From positions 30,966,494 to 31,030,493 of the forward strand of contig OY804575.1 of NCBI GenBank assembly GCA_963680875.1: DNA of 64,000 nt, given 5' to 3'. Made by a program: the position numbers and the translations under genes. This stretch comes from Bathymodiolus brooksi (Eukaryota; Mollusca; Bivalvia; Mytilida; Modiolidae). The notes under the pieces are model-generated. The model saw only the letters and a list, made by a program, of their open reading frames with translations. It had not been told where the DNA came from and ran no database searches. Shown one piece after another: positions 48,800 to 60,879 of the stretch; the first letter of the stretch is position 1; each line of letters begins with the position of its first letter.

Positions 48800-51700
48800 G
48801 TAAAGCAAATAACTAAATATTAACATTTGTGTGATTTTTAAGAGTTTTTCTATTATTATAGCAACGCAAATATCATTGAAAACTTGTAATTCAAACTGCC
48901 ACACAATAAACTCGGTGTTAACATGAACATATAAAAACTTCGCAATTCCTGGAAGAAATCATTTTTAACAGGTTAATATTTTAAATGCACCAGATATATG
49001 CTATTTCATCGGGCCTTGCTAAACACGGCACTTAATAGTTCTCTAGATCGTGATATAAAATTGATTGATATACGGGTGTATTGGCTTTCTACTTCCTTTT
49101 TTGTTTTAGAAAAAATATATTTGTCTCAATTTGGTGACATTATTAGGTTCAAATGGAAATTAAAACCATAAATCCATTTCATACAGGTATTGATTTATAC
49201 CAACAAAATCTAAGTGACTTGTGATATTCTATATTCTGATTTTATTACCATGGAATTAAATTTTCAAGATTATATAAAGTTTATGAATTCTGGAAATATA
49301 CACTTATCGTACATCCATTGGCAATTATCATTGAACAAATTCCATCGCTGCACATATAAATTATAGTGTTTGCCAGAAATATAATTGTTCATTTTCACAA
49401 GTGTATTATATTAAAGTATGTCTTGCGGTGTCAAATATTTTGGATTTCTGATCAGCATGTTTGAGTACACATGGTTCAGTGATTTCCAATTAGAAGAATT
49501 TAAAATAATTCCCCATAAGGTCCTTTGTTAAACTTTGAGAGACTGCAATTATTTCACCAAATGTTATTCCCCTTGACATAGAAGCAGGATGCGGCCATTG
49601 CAACGTTTTCGTGTCAATATTTCGACCATTCGCATTTTCACCTTAACACGTACAAGAGGACAATTCAAATAGAAGGAGAGTAAACAGTTTAAAAACAAAA
49701 CATAGAATAGGACACATTTATGTTTGATGGAAGAACGGCCACAGTCTTCTGTATAAAATATATAGTCATGTTTATTTAAACATAAAAATAGATTTGAAAT
49801 AAATTGTGGGTAGATATATATCTTGAAAGGAAAGCGAGGCCGATGCTTACACCTAATACTGGTGACAGTTCACAGGACTCCACCAACAGAGCTCGCCAGT
49901 TCCTTGCCTAGCTGAAGGATAGGAGAGGGCCTTCTCGACAGGAGGGGCGACATCAAGAGTTTGAAGATATCAAATAGATAATCAGAAACCGTTAATCGAA
50001 GAAGGATCGACAACACAATGGCCAAAAGAAAAAGTAGAAAAGGACAAACAACGATGTACAAAACACAACATATAAAACTAAAGATTCCCACTGAAAAACT
50101 GGGGGTGAACTCATGTGTTCCGGAAGGGTATGCAGTTTCTGTTCCACTAGTGGCACCCGTCGTGTCACTCTAGTTACAAACCTGGTGATAAGTAATGAAT
50201 GAGGAAAGGACCGAACAAGTGAAACACATCCATAGTAATCTTTGACCGATGTTACGTAACAGTTAACCAGTCATTGTGGCGATCGTAAAACTTTCGAAGT
50301 GATGAATTTAACTTAACCAATAGGAACCCCCACTTATAACCGGGAGCACATCATTATTATCAAGTATGCTACATTGCAAAAGGCCGCACGTGGAATATAT
50401 TCAATGATAACTACTTTCCTATGGATGTCTGGCATCTTGCCGAATAGAAAGCAAAATTGATTCACAAATATGCATCAAATACACCTGATTCTAGATCATT
50501 TCCATTTGATGTTTATTTATCTTTGTACTGCAGAGCATTAACTGCATGTACAAGTGTGCATATAAATATTTGATTTAGATGTCCACTACACTACACGCAT
50601 ATCGACTCCTGGCTTCATGTCTATTATGAGAATCGCAATAGATATTCGTTTTTGTATTTCGTTTAGAAAGAGTAATTGTCATTTATAATATTTCATCGAA
50701 AAGTTTAAAGTGTCCCCACAACTCCTCCATCTCTATTAAACTTTCCAATGAAAATTGTTACCCCCCCAAAAAAAAGCAAGAACAAAAAGCATAAACAGTA
50801 TAAAAGTAGATTTTGAAATTTAGAAAGCATGCCTTGGATCCAAAATATATTTTTGTTTACATATTTGCTCAATATGGAGAGCTAAGCTGAAAAATAATTA
50901 ACTTTTAAGAAAGATGGTTTAATCACAGACGTCATTGCTGTATTATTCAGTATATATACATGGACATGTTATGCATTGCATTAAGAATAATGTACAAAAC
51001 TGATTTTGAAACTAAACGTGTTCCTTTATATAGATTAAATAAACCACTCGAGCCAGCAACCTCTCACCCGTACATATAGATGCACAAAAGTTGCAGGTAT
51101 TGGAATATAAACCAAAAATCCATTTCATTCAGGTATTGTTTTACACCAACAAAAACTAAGTGACTTGCGATACTCTATATTCTGATTTTATCACCATGGA
51201 ATTCAATTTTCAAGATTATATAAAATTTTATGAATTCTGGAAATATACACTTATAGTGCATCCATCGGCAACTATCATTGGAAAAACTCCATAGCTGCAC
51301 AGTTCAATAAATTGTAGTTTTTGCCAGAAATAGAAATGTTCATTTTCACAAGTGTATTATATTAAGGTATGTCTTGCAGTATCAAATATTTTGGATTTCT
51401 GATCAGAAAGTTTGAATCACAGATGGATCATGGATCAGTGTTTTCCAATTAGAAGAATTTAAAACAATTTCCCATAAGATCCTTTGTTAAACTTTGAGAT
51501 ATTGCAATTATTTCTCCAAATGTTATTCCCCTTGATATAGAAGCAGGATGCGGCCATTTCAACTTTTTCGTGTCAATATTTCGAGCATTCGCCCTTTCAC
51601 CCTAACAAGTGCAAGAGGACAGTTCGAATACAAGGAAAGTAAACAGTTGAAAAACAAATTAGATAAAATTTCTGTTGCAATATCTTATTTAGTAGTATAT

Positions 51701-52320
51701 ATTGTTAAGAAATAATTTTGAAATCAATTCTCATCAGAACACACATGAATTTCGCAAATAGAGTTCCCTCCCGTACATATCGATGTAGAAAATGTGTAGG
51801 TATATTTTTATGCACTCGATTGTCGATGAGAAATATGTACAATTATATGTCTGTATTAATGATATTATGAAGTATCAATTAATATTTTTTTTTGCCCTGA
51901 ATATGATCAAACTGTTCAATAATTCAATAAAATTATTTTCTATCTATATGTTAATTGGGAATTCCCTAAAACTTTACATGATTGCTTATTACCACATGTA
52001 GATTTACATATCATTAACACAGTTTGATCGAATATTTTTTAGAAATGTTGTCCTTTTTTATCACAACAATACCAGTCTAACCTCGCTACTTTTTATTGAA
52101 GTGACTGTACCAAGCATGGTAAGTGAGCGGTCATGTATGTATGTGCTATGGGTATCGATTTTGGCCCTTCTAATGCACTTTAAATGCGATTGCAGAATAT
52201 CTATCAAAGGATGAAGAATATGGGAAATGGCAGACATTTCATTAGATCATGTGTATTGCGCGGAAACAGTGACAGTATTGTAGATCATTTGATTGTATTA
52301 CCGATTAGGACACAGTATAT
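48800..52320. other. Intron of locus 2, repeats only
   Basis: No exon is seen. A direct repeat of about 520 bp (49140-49660 and 51110-51640, 1.97 kb apart) shares CCATTTCATACAGGTATTG and CAAGTGTATTATATTAA motifs. A family M relative lies at 49960-50330. Locus 1 has a different tandem arrangement in the same intron, so the intron was remodelled after duplication. Confidence 0.6.
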
Positions 52321-52326
52321 ATTTAC

Positions 52327-52532
52327 AATCATTTATATAATAGATTACAATATTATAGATATTGGCTCGTTGTCCAATATCAAGTCTCCACCATGCCGTC
52401 GTTCGACCTGGTCCAGTATGACTAAAACTGTTCCAATACCAGTCCTGATTTTGTCTCCGTCTAAAGCTTTTGATGCATTGTAACTTCCGTAACTACTACT
52501 TTCTTTGGCAGTACCCCGCTTAGCTAAATTAT
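52327..52532 (-). pseudogene. F5/8C (FTP) N-half exon, frameshifted, locus 2
   Basis: 206 bp against 207 in locus 1. One base is missing near 52447-52455, just after ALDGD, so the frame runs to a stop before the exon end; the lost frame still reads SHTG, AWWRLDIG and IYNIVIYYIND. The Arg of YYRND is Ile here, so even without the deletion the putative sugar-contact Arg is gone. Splice sites are present (GACAG / GTAAAT). Confidence 0.78.
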
Positions 52533-52929
52533 CTGTCGACATTAATTATGAAATTTGAAACAGATATTCTTTAATGTAAAAACTGAGGTGAAAATAGAAG
52601 ACATGACTTCTTATTAACAAAAGTCGTTCTCTGTTTGAAACTATTATGGATTGTGTATATTTGTTTTGCGAAAGTTCTAATGTGTACCTCTACTATTTAT
52701 GAGTTAATATGTATGCGTCAGGCTTTGCTCATTTTGCAGACACTGGCATTATGCATTATGTATATGGTCGTATGCAGGAATTTGTCAAATGTAGTACATA
52801 ATCATAAGATCAGAATGTTTTAAAGTAGATATAATCTAGTTGTGAATATATTGCAAATGTGGTATGATGTCAATTGTAAAGATCAGTTGACGAAAGGGCT
52901 GTATAATGCATGAGGTTTAATAACAAGAG

Positions 52930-53165
52930 TCACATACATGCGCCACTAGTGGAGCAGGAACTGCTACCCTTCCAGAGCACCTGAATTCAACCCCAGTTTT
53001 AGTAGGGTTGGCGTTAGTCGATCTTCACTTTTCTGTGTAGTGTTTTGTAGACCATTGTTTGTCCTTTTGACCTGTTTTCTTATGACTATTGTGTTGTCTG
53101 TCTTTCTTCGATTTACGGCTTCTGATTAACCTTTTCGTATCTTCACACTTTTCTTGTTCGTGTTT
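52930..53165 (+). repeat. Dispersed repeat family M, + copy
   Basis: Contains CACTAGTGGAGCAGGAACTG, then TTCTTCGATTTACGGCTTCTG. It matches 23925-24165 at the same place in locus 1, so it predates the locus duplication. Confidence 0.75.
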
Positions 53166-53399
53166 TATTCACATATTTTTTTGACATTTCAGAAGATTAT
53201 TTTGACATATAAACATGGCTTTGATCATATTGTCAATACACATAGGTAATGATTTTGTGTAATATGCAATCAGGGAGTTGATTCTAATTAATTTATATTT
53301 TCTCTCCACAAATGAGCTTATACTAATACAGAGGCCCATTAGTCGGCTTCCCTGTGCGTCTTGGTCATTGTACAAACCACGTGTTGTTGAACAAAAAAA

Positions 53400-54145
53400 A
53401 TATACCAAGGGCAACGCAAAGCGTGGCGTATCCCCTCGCCTAAACATTTGACCCTGTGACCTTGACCTTTGACATATGACGTTGAAATCAATAGGGTTCC
53501 AGACTCTCCTAAGGATTAAGCATGTACCAAGATTGGTCAAAATCCACTGAAGGATGTTGATTATAGAGTGTTCACAAGGATGTTGCGCAGTAACAATTTG
53601 ATCCGGTGACCTTGTCCTTTGACCTAAGACTTTGAAAATCAATAGCCTTCCAGATTTTCTTAAGGACTAAGTTTGTTCCAAGTTTGGTCAAAATCCATTG
53701 AAAGATGTTGATTCTAGAGTGTTCACAAAAATGTTACAGGGAAAACATTAGACCCGGTGACCTCGAACTTTGACCTATGACCTTGAAAATCAACAGGATT
53801 CCAGACACTCCTAAGTGCTAAATATGTACCAAGACTGGTCAAATTCCATTGAAGGATGTTGATTCTAGAGTGTTCAGAAAGATGTTACGCGGTAAATATG
53901 TGATCCAGTGACCTTGACCTTTGACCTATGACCTTGAAAATCAACGGCCATCCAGATATTCTTAAGGACTAAGTATGTTCTTAGTTTGGTCAAAATCCAT
54001 TGAAGGATGCTGATTCTAGAGTGTTCACAAAGATGTTACGGAAAGAAGGAAGGAAGGCCGGACGGACGGACGGACGGACGGAAGGACGGGCGGATGGTAG
54101 CGTTACTCTATCCCATCGCAACTTCGTTGGCGAGGGGATAATAAG
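53400..54145 (+). mobile_element. Repeat element with 150-bp internal tandem units
   Basis: Four tandem units of 150 bp (starting near 53458, 53608, 53758 and 53909) are followed by a GGAC/GAAG tetranucleotide tract (54042-54090). The whole is bounded by TATCCCCTCGCC on the left and GGCGAGGGGATA on the right. Locus 1 lacks it at the equivalent place (24360-24400), so it inserted into locus 2 after duplication. No coding sequence. Confidence 0.8.
53909..53934 (+). promoter_or_regulatory. Cluster of nuclear-receptor-like half-sites
   Basis: Four TGACCT half-sites in the same direction begin at 53909, 53915, 53922 and 53929, with spacings of 0, 1 and 1 bp. This includes the consensus DR1 (AGGTCAAAGGTCA on the minus strand) and an SF1/ERR-type extended half-site (CAAGGTCA). 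Related, less perfect sites occur in the other three units. Sequence match only; function is untested. Confidence 0.4.
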
Positions 54146-54513
54146 AAAACATCTATGAACGTCTTGTATCGTCCATCATGAAGAAAAGTTAACATAAGAC
54201 TAAACAAAATTATATATGTAGTCCTAGTCTTTCCAGGATAACTTTCATGAAAAATAGAATAAATTAATTCTAACTTTAGCATCTACAGGCAAGTAAAAGT
54301 ATAATAAATGTGACGTCATGTCACTTTTGGTATGATGTCAGTGCACTTGGTGGGTCACCCAAAGTGGCCCCTTTATGTCAACAAGCAAGAAGTGAGAAAC
54401 TCTAAACAGGAATGGTTCTGATCCCTAATTAGCTGGTGTATATTACTACCATGTTCAAACATTTGACTTGAAACCACAATGTAAGTGTTGTCGAAACAAT
54501 GGATGTTTCTTAC

Positions 54514-54593
54514 CAAAAGCTTCGATCTTGTTGAAAATTAAACTTTGTATGAAGATAAAATCTGTGAAATACCATTTCATTTCGACTTCTGAT
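54514..54593 (-). CDS. Signal-peptide exon, locus 2
   Basis: Same structure as 24762-24841: acceptor TTTTTGTAG, 13 bases of leader, ATG at 54580-54578, MKWYFTDFIFIQSLIF and a GTAAGA donor in phase 1. An Asp replaces the Ala within the hydrophobic stretch, which may weaken the signal. The exon is open, but the next exon is frameshifted. Confidence 0.68.
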
Positions 54594-54894
54594 CTACAAA
54601 AAAAAAACAAAAGTATTTTCACAAATTATTTGAAATGTTTTATAGTGTCAGGTAGCTAAGATAATCTTCCTATAACATAGTAAAATATTTTCAGTACACC
54701 AACAGATTTTAATATATTATTATTATCATATATATTATTGCAATACACGAAATTTTAAGGTGTTTTTACTACATTTGTCGATGATGAATATCAAAAATTA
54801 TTTACGTGTATTTATCATGATTTGAAATGTTTGATTAAAAAAATGTTGCACTAAATATGATGAAACTGTCGATAAATAGTCAATGAGTGTATAA

Positions 54895-55035
54895 AAAAAG
54901 GTAATAACAAAATTACCGAACTCCGAACAATCTTACAAAGGGAAAGTCAAAACTCATAATTATATAAACAGACAAAATCAGTCAACAACCGGAAAACTGT
55001 GAAAACCGTAATGACCCTGACTTGGTACAGGTGAA
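54895..55035 (+). mobile_element. Dispersed repeat family B, truncated copy 3
   Basis: Matches the first 140 bp of 18912-19094. The homologous place in locus 1 (about 25165-25180) lacks it, giving another empty site. Confidence 0.7.
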
Positions 55036-55765
55036 TTAATACTGAGTTGCCATGATATCGATTTGACAAAACGTGATGCAAAGGTCTGCGACAATCTAAC
55101 TTAAATTTTGCTCAGATGGTTCTTGGAATTATCAACATTGTACTTCTGTAGACTTATAGAATACTGTGCGGGTGATACCCTCGTGAACTAAAATAAAGGT
55201 CCATTAGTAGAGGTATCGATACATTGATAGTAATAAACATGTACATATCTACTTTAGTGTACGCCTTTCTGGAATAACCTTCGACAGGTACACTCACAGT
55301 CGGAAATATGGAGGAGCCAAATAATTCATAATTCAAAATACTTTGGGGGCAACAAAACCAAAGGGTCTAAGCATGGTCGAAATTAACATTAGTTTTAACA
55401 AGAATTGCATTACTTGGGAAATTTCAATAATAAATATTTCATGTCAGTGCCGAAACTCTGGCTACTGAGCTGATGATACCCCAAGGGACTAAATGACCAT
55501 CAACAGAGATATAGACCAAGTGATTATAAAAAGCTTGTATATTTATATATCCTATTTAGTACACTGCACGCGTCTCTGGAATAACCTGCATCCGTACCGA
55601 CAGTCAAAATATTAGAAATACAACATTTTGGTCTTTTTCAGTGAACATAGAAAGCATTGGGTCAGGTGCGACCATATTGCGTACTTGATAGGATATCAAT
55701 CTGGTTCCAATGACGAACATTTCTTTTTACTATTATTATTATTCGTTGTATCACACCATCTCTGA

Positions 55766-55880
55766 AGGGAAAAAAGACAGGTTAGTGTTTTTAATCTGTT
55801 CATTTATTTGTAGCTTCTCTGTATATGTGCTATGCACTGTCAGTTTGAGAAATAAAAATTATTATTATTATTATTATAGC
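55766..55880 (+). mobile_element. Probable LINE 3' tail with (ATT)n end
   Basis: CTCTGTATATGTGCTATGCA followed by TGAGAAATAAAAA and an ATT microsatellite. A 3' UTR end with a simple-repeat tail is typical of 5'-truncated LINEs. Confidence 0.4.
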
Positions 55881-55899
55881 TCTTAATATTTTCATTTAA

Positions 55900-57330
55900 A
55901 CTACTGTAATGTTGCAACTATTCGACTTCGTTTTGGGAACTGAATTATTTAAAAGACAATGGGTCTTGATTCCCATCTTGGATCTGAGAAAAATTTGGAT
56001 GCATGATATTTATTTTTCTAATGAAAAACAGTACAGAACGCCACCCTATTTATATATCTAGGTCCTTGTGACAATCGAGTGCAATCATGCGTAGTAAATA
56101 AACAATATTTATGTTCCATCCTGACTAAGGATATATAAAATGCACAGAATGGAAATCTTCAAACCTTTCCCCTGGCCACAGTTCGGCTAGTTTGTCATAA
56201 TTGATTTTTTTTATATTAAAAGTTGCCAATATTCGATGATTTATACTAATTGCAGTTGATTTTTTTCATAATATCATACGTAAATAGCATAGAACGAAGG
56301 AAATACGTCGATGTTTGATTTTCTTCCATCCTGTCAAGACTCCAATGTTTACACGGGCAATATGCATACATTCATACGACCTACACAGTGAACTCATTCG
56401 GTAAAGCGTTTGCTCATGTGCGAAATAGCTTTTTGAAGAAAATGCACATGGCACAAACAAAAACAATGACGGATTCTACACGAAAACGACATAAAGAGGA
56501 TTCAGCAAGCTTTGTGTAAAGAAAGAAAAAAGTTATATCGACCTACTCCATTTTTCAACACGTAAGCATAAATTAGTATCTGTTTCTGGCCGAATCGTAT
56601 TTGACAGAAGAATTGCACCGTAGTTGTTTATGTATTCTTTTTTTCAGGAGAAAACGCTAGGTGATATCTCTTTTAAATTAGAGACTAAAATAATCAACTT
56701 TATATTTGTATTTTTCGAAAAAAATATAATCAAGATACTCAAGTGTTATCAATAATATTCAATATCATTTGTTTACAATTTTTCATTGATCGGGTCCCTT
56801 TGCAGAGTTTGGGTTTGTTTTTATTGATTTCATCACGTATTTCCGATTTTAAGTGTCATTCTTACTAAATACCATTATATAATATTAACTGATTACCCCG
56901 GGATCCAATTTCATAGATATATTTCTTAAATTATATGAATTCTAGCGAATTTACATGCAACATGCTTCCTGGTTGTTTATAGCAGTTATCAGTATTCGGC
57001 AAACCTCTGAAAAGAAGCCGATTTATAATTAGGTGTGTTAATGGCGATTCGAATTTTTGTTTACTAATTACGACATTATAACATATTTTTTAAACCTGGC
57101 TTCTTGTTCAGACATTTTATTTGTATAAAACATCGAATATTGACAACTTTTAACATCAACAAAAGAAATCAATTCTGACAGCCTGTATGCCTTTAACATA
57201 GTATCCAGTTTAATGTCATTTATTAAATGACGTAAATTTTTCAAAACATAAAAGAACATATATACAATGAACATGCAGGAGTTTTTTATAAAACATAAAA
57301 ACAATGGCAAAAAATGATAGTAGACACTCC
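55900..57330. other. No gene seen
   Basis: AT-rich sequence outside the duplicated loci. Nothing recognised. Confidence 0.4.
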
Positions 57331-57339
57331 ATGATTGAT

Positions 57340-58268
57340 ATATGCCTATGACAAAAAGGGTGGCGCTCAAAAACAGTCACAGCACCAAAGATGAAATCTG
57401 CAGGGGCAAACGCCAAAAAAATGGTTATTAAATATAAAGCAGGAGGCATGTCACACATTATCGATGACTTTTATTTGTAGGACCTGCCAATTCATCACAA
57501 TGCTTTCACGATTTGCAAAATTTCATACATTTATGCCAGAGATTAGGTGTCACAATAAAACATTCAAAAACTGTTCTCCCATCTAAAGTCATTATTATTT
57601 ATGGAATAGAAGTGGATTCAGAAAACATGGAATGTCGCCTTTCACAAGACAAGATCGTCAAAATCAATACTGCACTAATATCAGCTATGCATAGAAAGAA
57701 AATCACTTTGCGATCTCATCAGTCCTTAATAGGCTTACTTAATTTTGCTTGCCTGGTTGTCTGCCCCGGTCGGGCATTTTTACGTCGCTTAATTGACCTC
57801 ACAGTGAAAATGGTTAACCCTTTTCATTTTGTAAGGCTTACATGTGAAGCGAGAACTGATTTGCAAGCATGGCAATCTTTTATTGAAACTTTTAACGGGA
57901 CATCGGTTTTCCTTTCATATACTTGGGTCACTTCTGACCATTTAAAGCTACTTACTGATGCTTCATTAGGTTCATTATGATATGCAGCAGTGTTTGGAAG
58001 TTTATGGTTGGCAAAGGCTTGGCCATCACATCTCCAACACTATGAAATAGCTGTCAAGGAGTTATTTCCCATTGTACTAGCATTGAAATTATGGGGGACA
58101 GCTTAAATAATTGAAAGCTATTATTTGTTTGGGATAATCAAGCGGTCGTTGAAGTGATAAGCAAACAATCTTGCAAGGATAAATCAATTATGAAATTGAT
58201 CCGTAGATTGCTGTTGGCTACTTGAATTTTCGAGCTAAGCATATCGCTGGGAAGAACAAAAAATAATT
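57340..58268 (+). pseudogene. DIRS-like retrotransposon fragment (RT-RNase H)
   Basis: In order: a reverse-transcriptase end with an IIDDF catalytic motif (about 57458-57472), a shift of frame, then a 156-codon open stretch (HLCQRLGVTIKHSKT, KITLRSHQSLIGLLNFAC, CPGRAFLRRLIDLT) typical of DIRS-type RT connection sequences. RNase H pieces follow (YEIAVKELFPIVLALKLWG, then in another frame DNQAVVEVISKQS and FRAKHIAGKN-like residues). Stops at 57978 and 58104 and two frameshifts show it is dead. Tyrosine recombinase and terminal repeats are not seen. Confidence 0.75.
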
Positions 58269-58586
58269 ATGAAAACAAATTTGACGTCCACCCTGCTTAT
58301 TTATAATAAATTAATGACACAAAGTAACAAACTCATTTGATTGGTTAAATTTTTGATTTAATTAAAATTAACGATAAGTAGTAATTATTTGCACCAAATC
58401 CTAAAACAAACCGTATATACCTAAAATTTAAAATGTAACTTAATTTATCTAGTTAAGACACGTGACCTAATTACCCATAACCAGATTATGGAACAACAGC
58501 TTGTCTTGCCTCACATAGATTCTTTTATTTCCAATAAAATAGTATTGAACAAATTGAGTGTCTAGAGGAGAGAGAACAAATAAACA

Positions 58587-59670
58587 ATGTCGAATACTAG
58601 GAAAAAAAACACGTCAACGGCAACGGCAAAGAAATGAAAATAAAAAGACATCGAAGGCACCACAAACACAAACGCTAATACAACCTCAACAAATATCAGA
58701 GGCTTTAAACTAAAGTAGGGATGCGTTGTATGGACAAAATGAAATAAATCCTGATTCAGTGCTAAGTAATCTCCTTCATCTCATGTCTAAAAAGGATACA
58801 GGATTGAACAGTATTGAGAAAAAAGTAACACAATCAGTTGATGAGCTAGACTAGAGCAAAACATTAATTAAGTCTGTAACACAGAAAGTATATACAGTAG
58901 AAAGGGAGGTAACAACATTGAAACAAAAATACACACACATTGAAGTACATACTCAATGAATCAATAACTTATTGGACGAAACAAAAGAAGCATGCAAGCA
59001 GAACGAAACCGAAATAATGAAGGGGAAAAGAGAAAATATTGCCGTTTAAGCAATGTTGTCAGAGATGGAAACTGATATTAGAAAGTTTAATAACAAGAGA
59101 GAGGAAATGAAGGAATCAATATTGGACCTAACGTGTAGATCGATGAAATACAATCTGGTATTTACTGGTTTGAAGGAAACACCGTATGAGAATACAGAAG
59201 AAAAGCTACGTAGTTTCTTAGGACAAGAACTGGGAATCGAACATTGGATAGAATTTGGTAATGTTCACCCTTTTGGTCAAAGAAACCCAGAGAATGAAAA
59301 CATGCGGGGAAAAAGTTATGCGATCCACAGACCGATAGTCGCTCGCTTGATCTCTCACAGGGATTTGGCATATGTCTTAGAAATGCGAAAAACTGAAGGG
59401 GAAACCGTTTAGAATTAACAAACAGTTCCGCTAGAAATAGAGAACAAGCGGAAACAACTATATCCAGTAATGATAAAAGCCCGAGATAATGGCCTCTTCA
59501 CAAGGATGGTGCGTGACAAACTGTATATAGACAATAATATGCATACTCCAGGAAGAGAAGTGACGGAGGGCACACATGTAAAGGAAGTTGCAGTGGAATA
59601 CCAGCTGTGCACTTCGTATCGACAAACCGGTAAAGGTCAAAGGGTCAGTTCTACCCCAGATAGCTATCCT
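58587..59670 (+). pseudogene. LINE ORF1 relic (coiled coil plus L1-type domain)
   Basis: Starts at an ATG followed by a basic stretch and then a long charged region rich in E, K and Q with heptad-like spacing, broken by several stops. From 59053 a 119-codon open part reads ILDLTCRSMKYNLVFTGLKE, ENTEEKLRSFLGQELGIEHW, VHPFG and RPIVARLISHRDLAYVLE, then a further open part (KRKQLYPVMIKARD, VRDKLYID). This is the nucleic-acid-binding core of L1-like ORF1 proteins known from invertebrate LINEs. Non-functional. Confidence 0.7.
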
Positions 59671-59839
59671 TAGGAAAATCTAAGGACAAGTAACGATGAT
59701 AATATATGTTAACTATCTCCTCTCTGATGAGCTACATTCACCACAGAAGAATGACTTAAATAATAGTAAATGTATTTGTGCAATTAATAGTTGTTTGAAA
59801 ACCTGTTGTTTATGTTTAAATGCTTGTAAAGATAATGTA

Positions 59840-60505
59840 GATAATGTTAGAATACTTACGCTCAATTGTTGTGAGTTCAAAACAAAGCTTAACTTCCCAT
59901 AATTTATTGAAATGATAAATGATTTTGATATTCTATGTTTAGTTGAAACCAAAACTGATGATTGTGATATTATAAATCTACCAGGTTATACTGTCAAAAT
60001 GAAAAATCGAAAGTTTATGTCGTTTACAAAGTCAGGAGGTATAATTTTAGCATAAAAAACTGAATATGAAAAATACATGTCTGAATTACCTAAATAGTCT
60101 AATTTTACACTTTGGTTAAAAATAAGTAAAGAATTGACAGGCTGTGATGAAGATAGTATACCTGGGATTGTGTATATCCCACCGGGAAATTCTAAATATG
60201 TGTCGATTGACGCTTTAAGTGAAATTGAAAATGATTTTCAAAACTTTCAAACAAATAATAAATATTTTTGTTTACATGGTGATTTTAATAGCAGGACTTC
60301 AAAATAACCCGATTTTATTGATTTTGAAAGATGAGAATGTTGAACATTTATTTATAGATACAAGAAATGTATATATGTTGGAAGAATTAGGTATTCCCCT
60401 AAGACGGACTAATGAAGATAAGGTTATAAACCAGTATGCTAGAAAATTATTGAATTTTTGTAAATATAATGATGTTTTCATTCTAAATGGTAGGAAAACA
60501 AAGGA
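59840..60505 (+). pseudogene. LINE ORF2 relic (AP endonuclease), cut off
   Basis: An endonuclease-exonuclease-phosphatase domain in pieces: NVRILTLNC at the start, CLVETKTDD (glutamate motif), SGGIILA, VYIPPG, and LHGDFNSR (the GDFN motif), ending near NQYARKLLNFCKYNDVFILN. At least three stops and one frameshift interrupt it. No reverse transcriptase follows: the reading runs at about 60505 straight into the 47-bp minisatellite. Confidence 0.75.
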
Positions 60506-60875
60506 TACCACACTGTCGGAATAGTTCTACAATATGACAGAAAAAACAAGAGATACCACACTGTCGGAACTGTTCTACAATCTAACAGAAAAACAAGAGA
60601 TACCACACTGTCGGAACAGTTCTACAATCTAACAGAAAAGCAAGAGATACCACACTGTCGGAACAGTTCTACAATCTAACAGAAAAACAAGAGATACCAC
60701 ACTGTCGGAACAGTTCTACAATCTAACAGAAAAACAAGAGATGCCACACTGTCGGAACAGTTCCAAGATCTAACAGAATAACAAGAGATACCACACTGTC
60801 GGAACAATTCCAAGATCTAACAGAAAGACAAAAGATACCACACTGTCGGAACAGTTCCAAAATCTAACTGAAAGA
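60505..60875. repeat. 47-bp minisatellite, array 2
   Basis: About eight units of the repeat found at 33598-34415, very uniform in the middle, starting inside the LINE relic. Confidence 0.95.
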
Positions 60876-60879
60876 TCGT

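Noticed and set aside
53169..53642. A 157-codon minus-strand frame
   Set aside because: It runs through family M and the 150-bp tandem repeat element, so it is a by-product of repeats.
53400..54100. CRISPR-like array from regular 150-bp units
   Set aside because: The units are repeats over their full length with no unique spacers, and the genome is eukaryotic.
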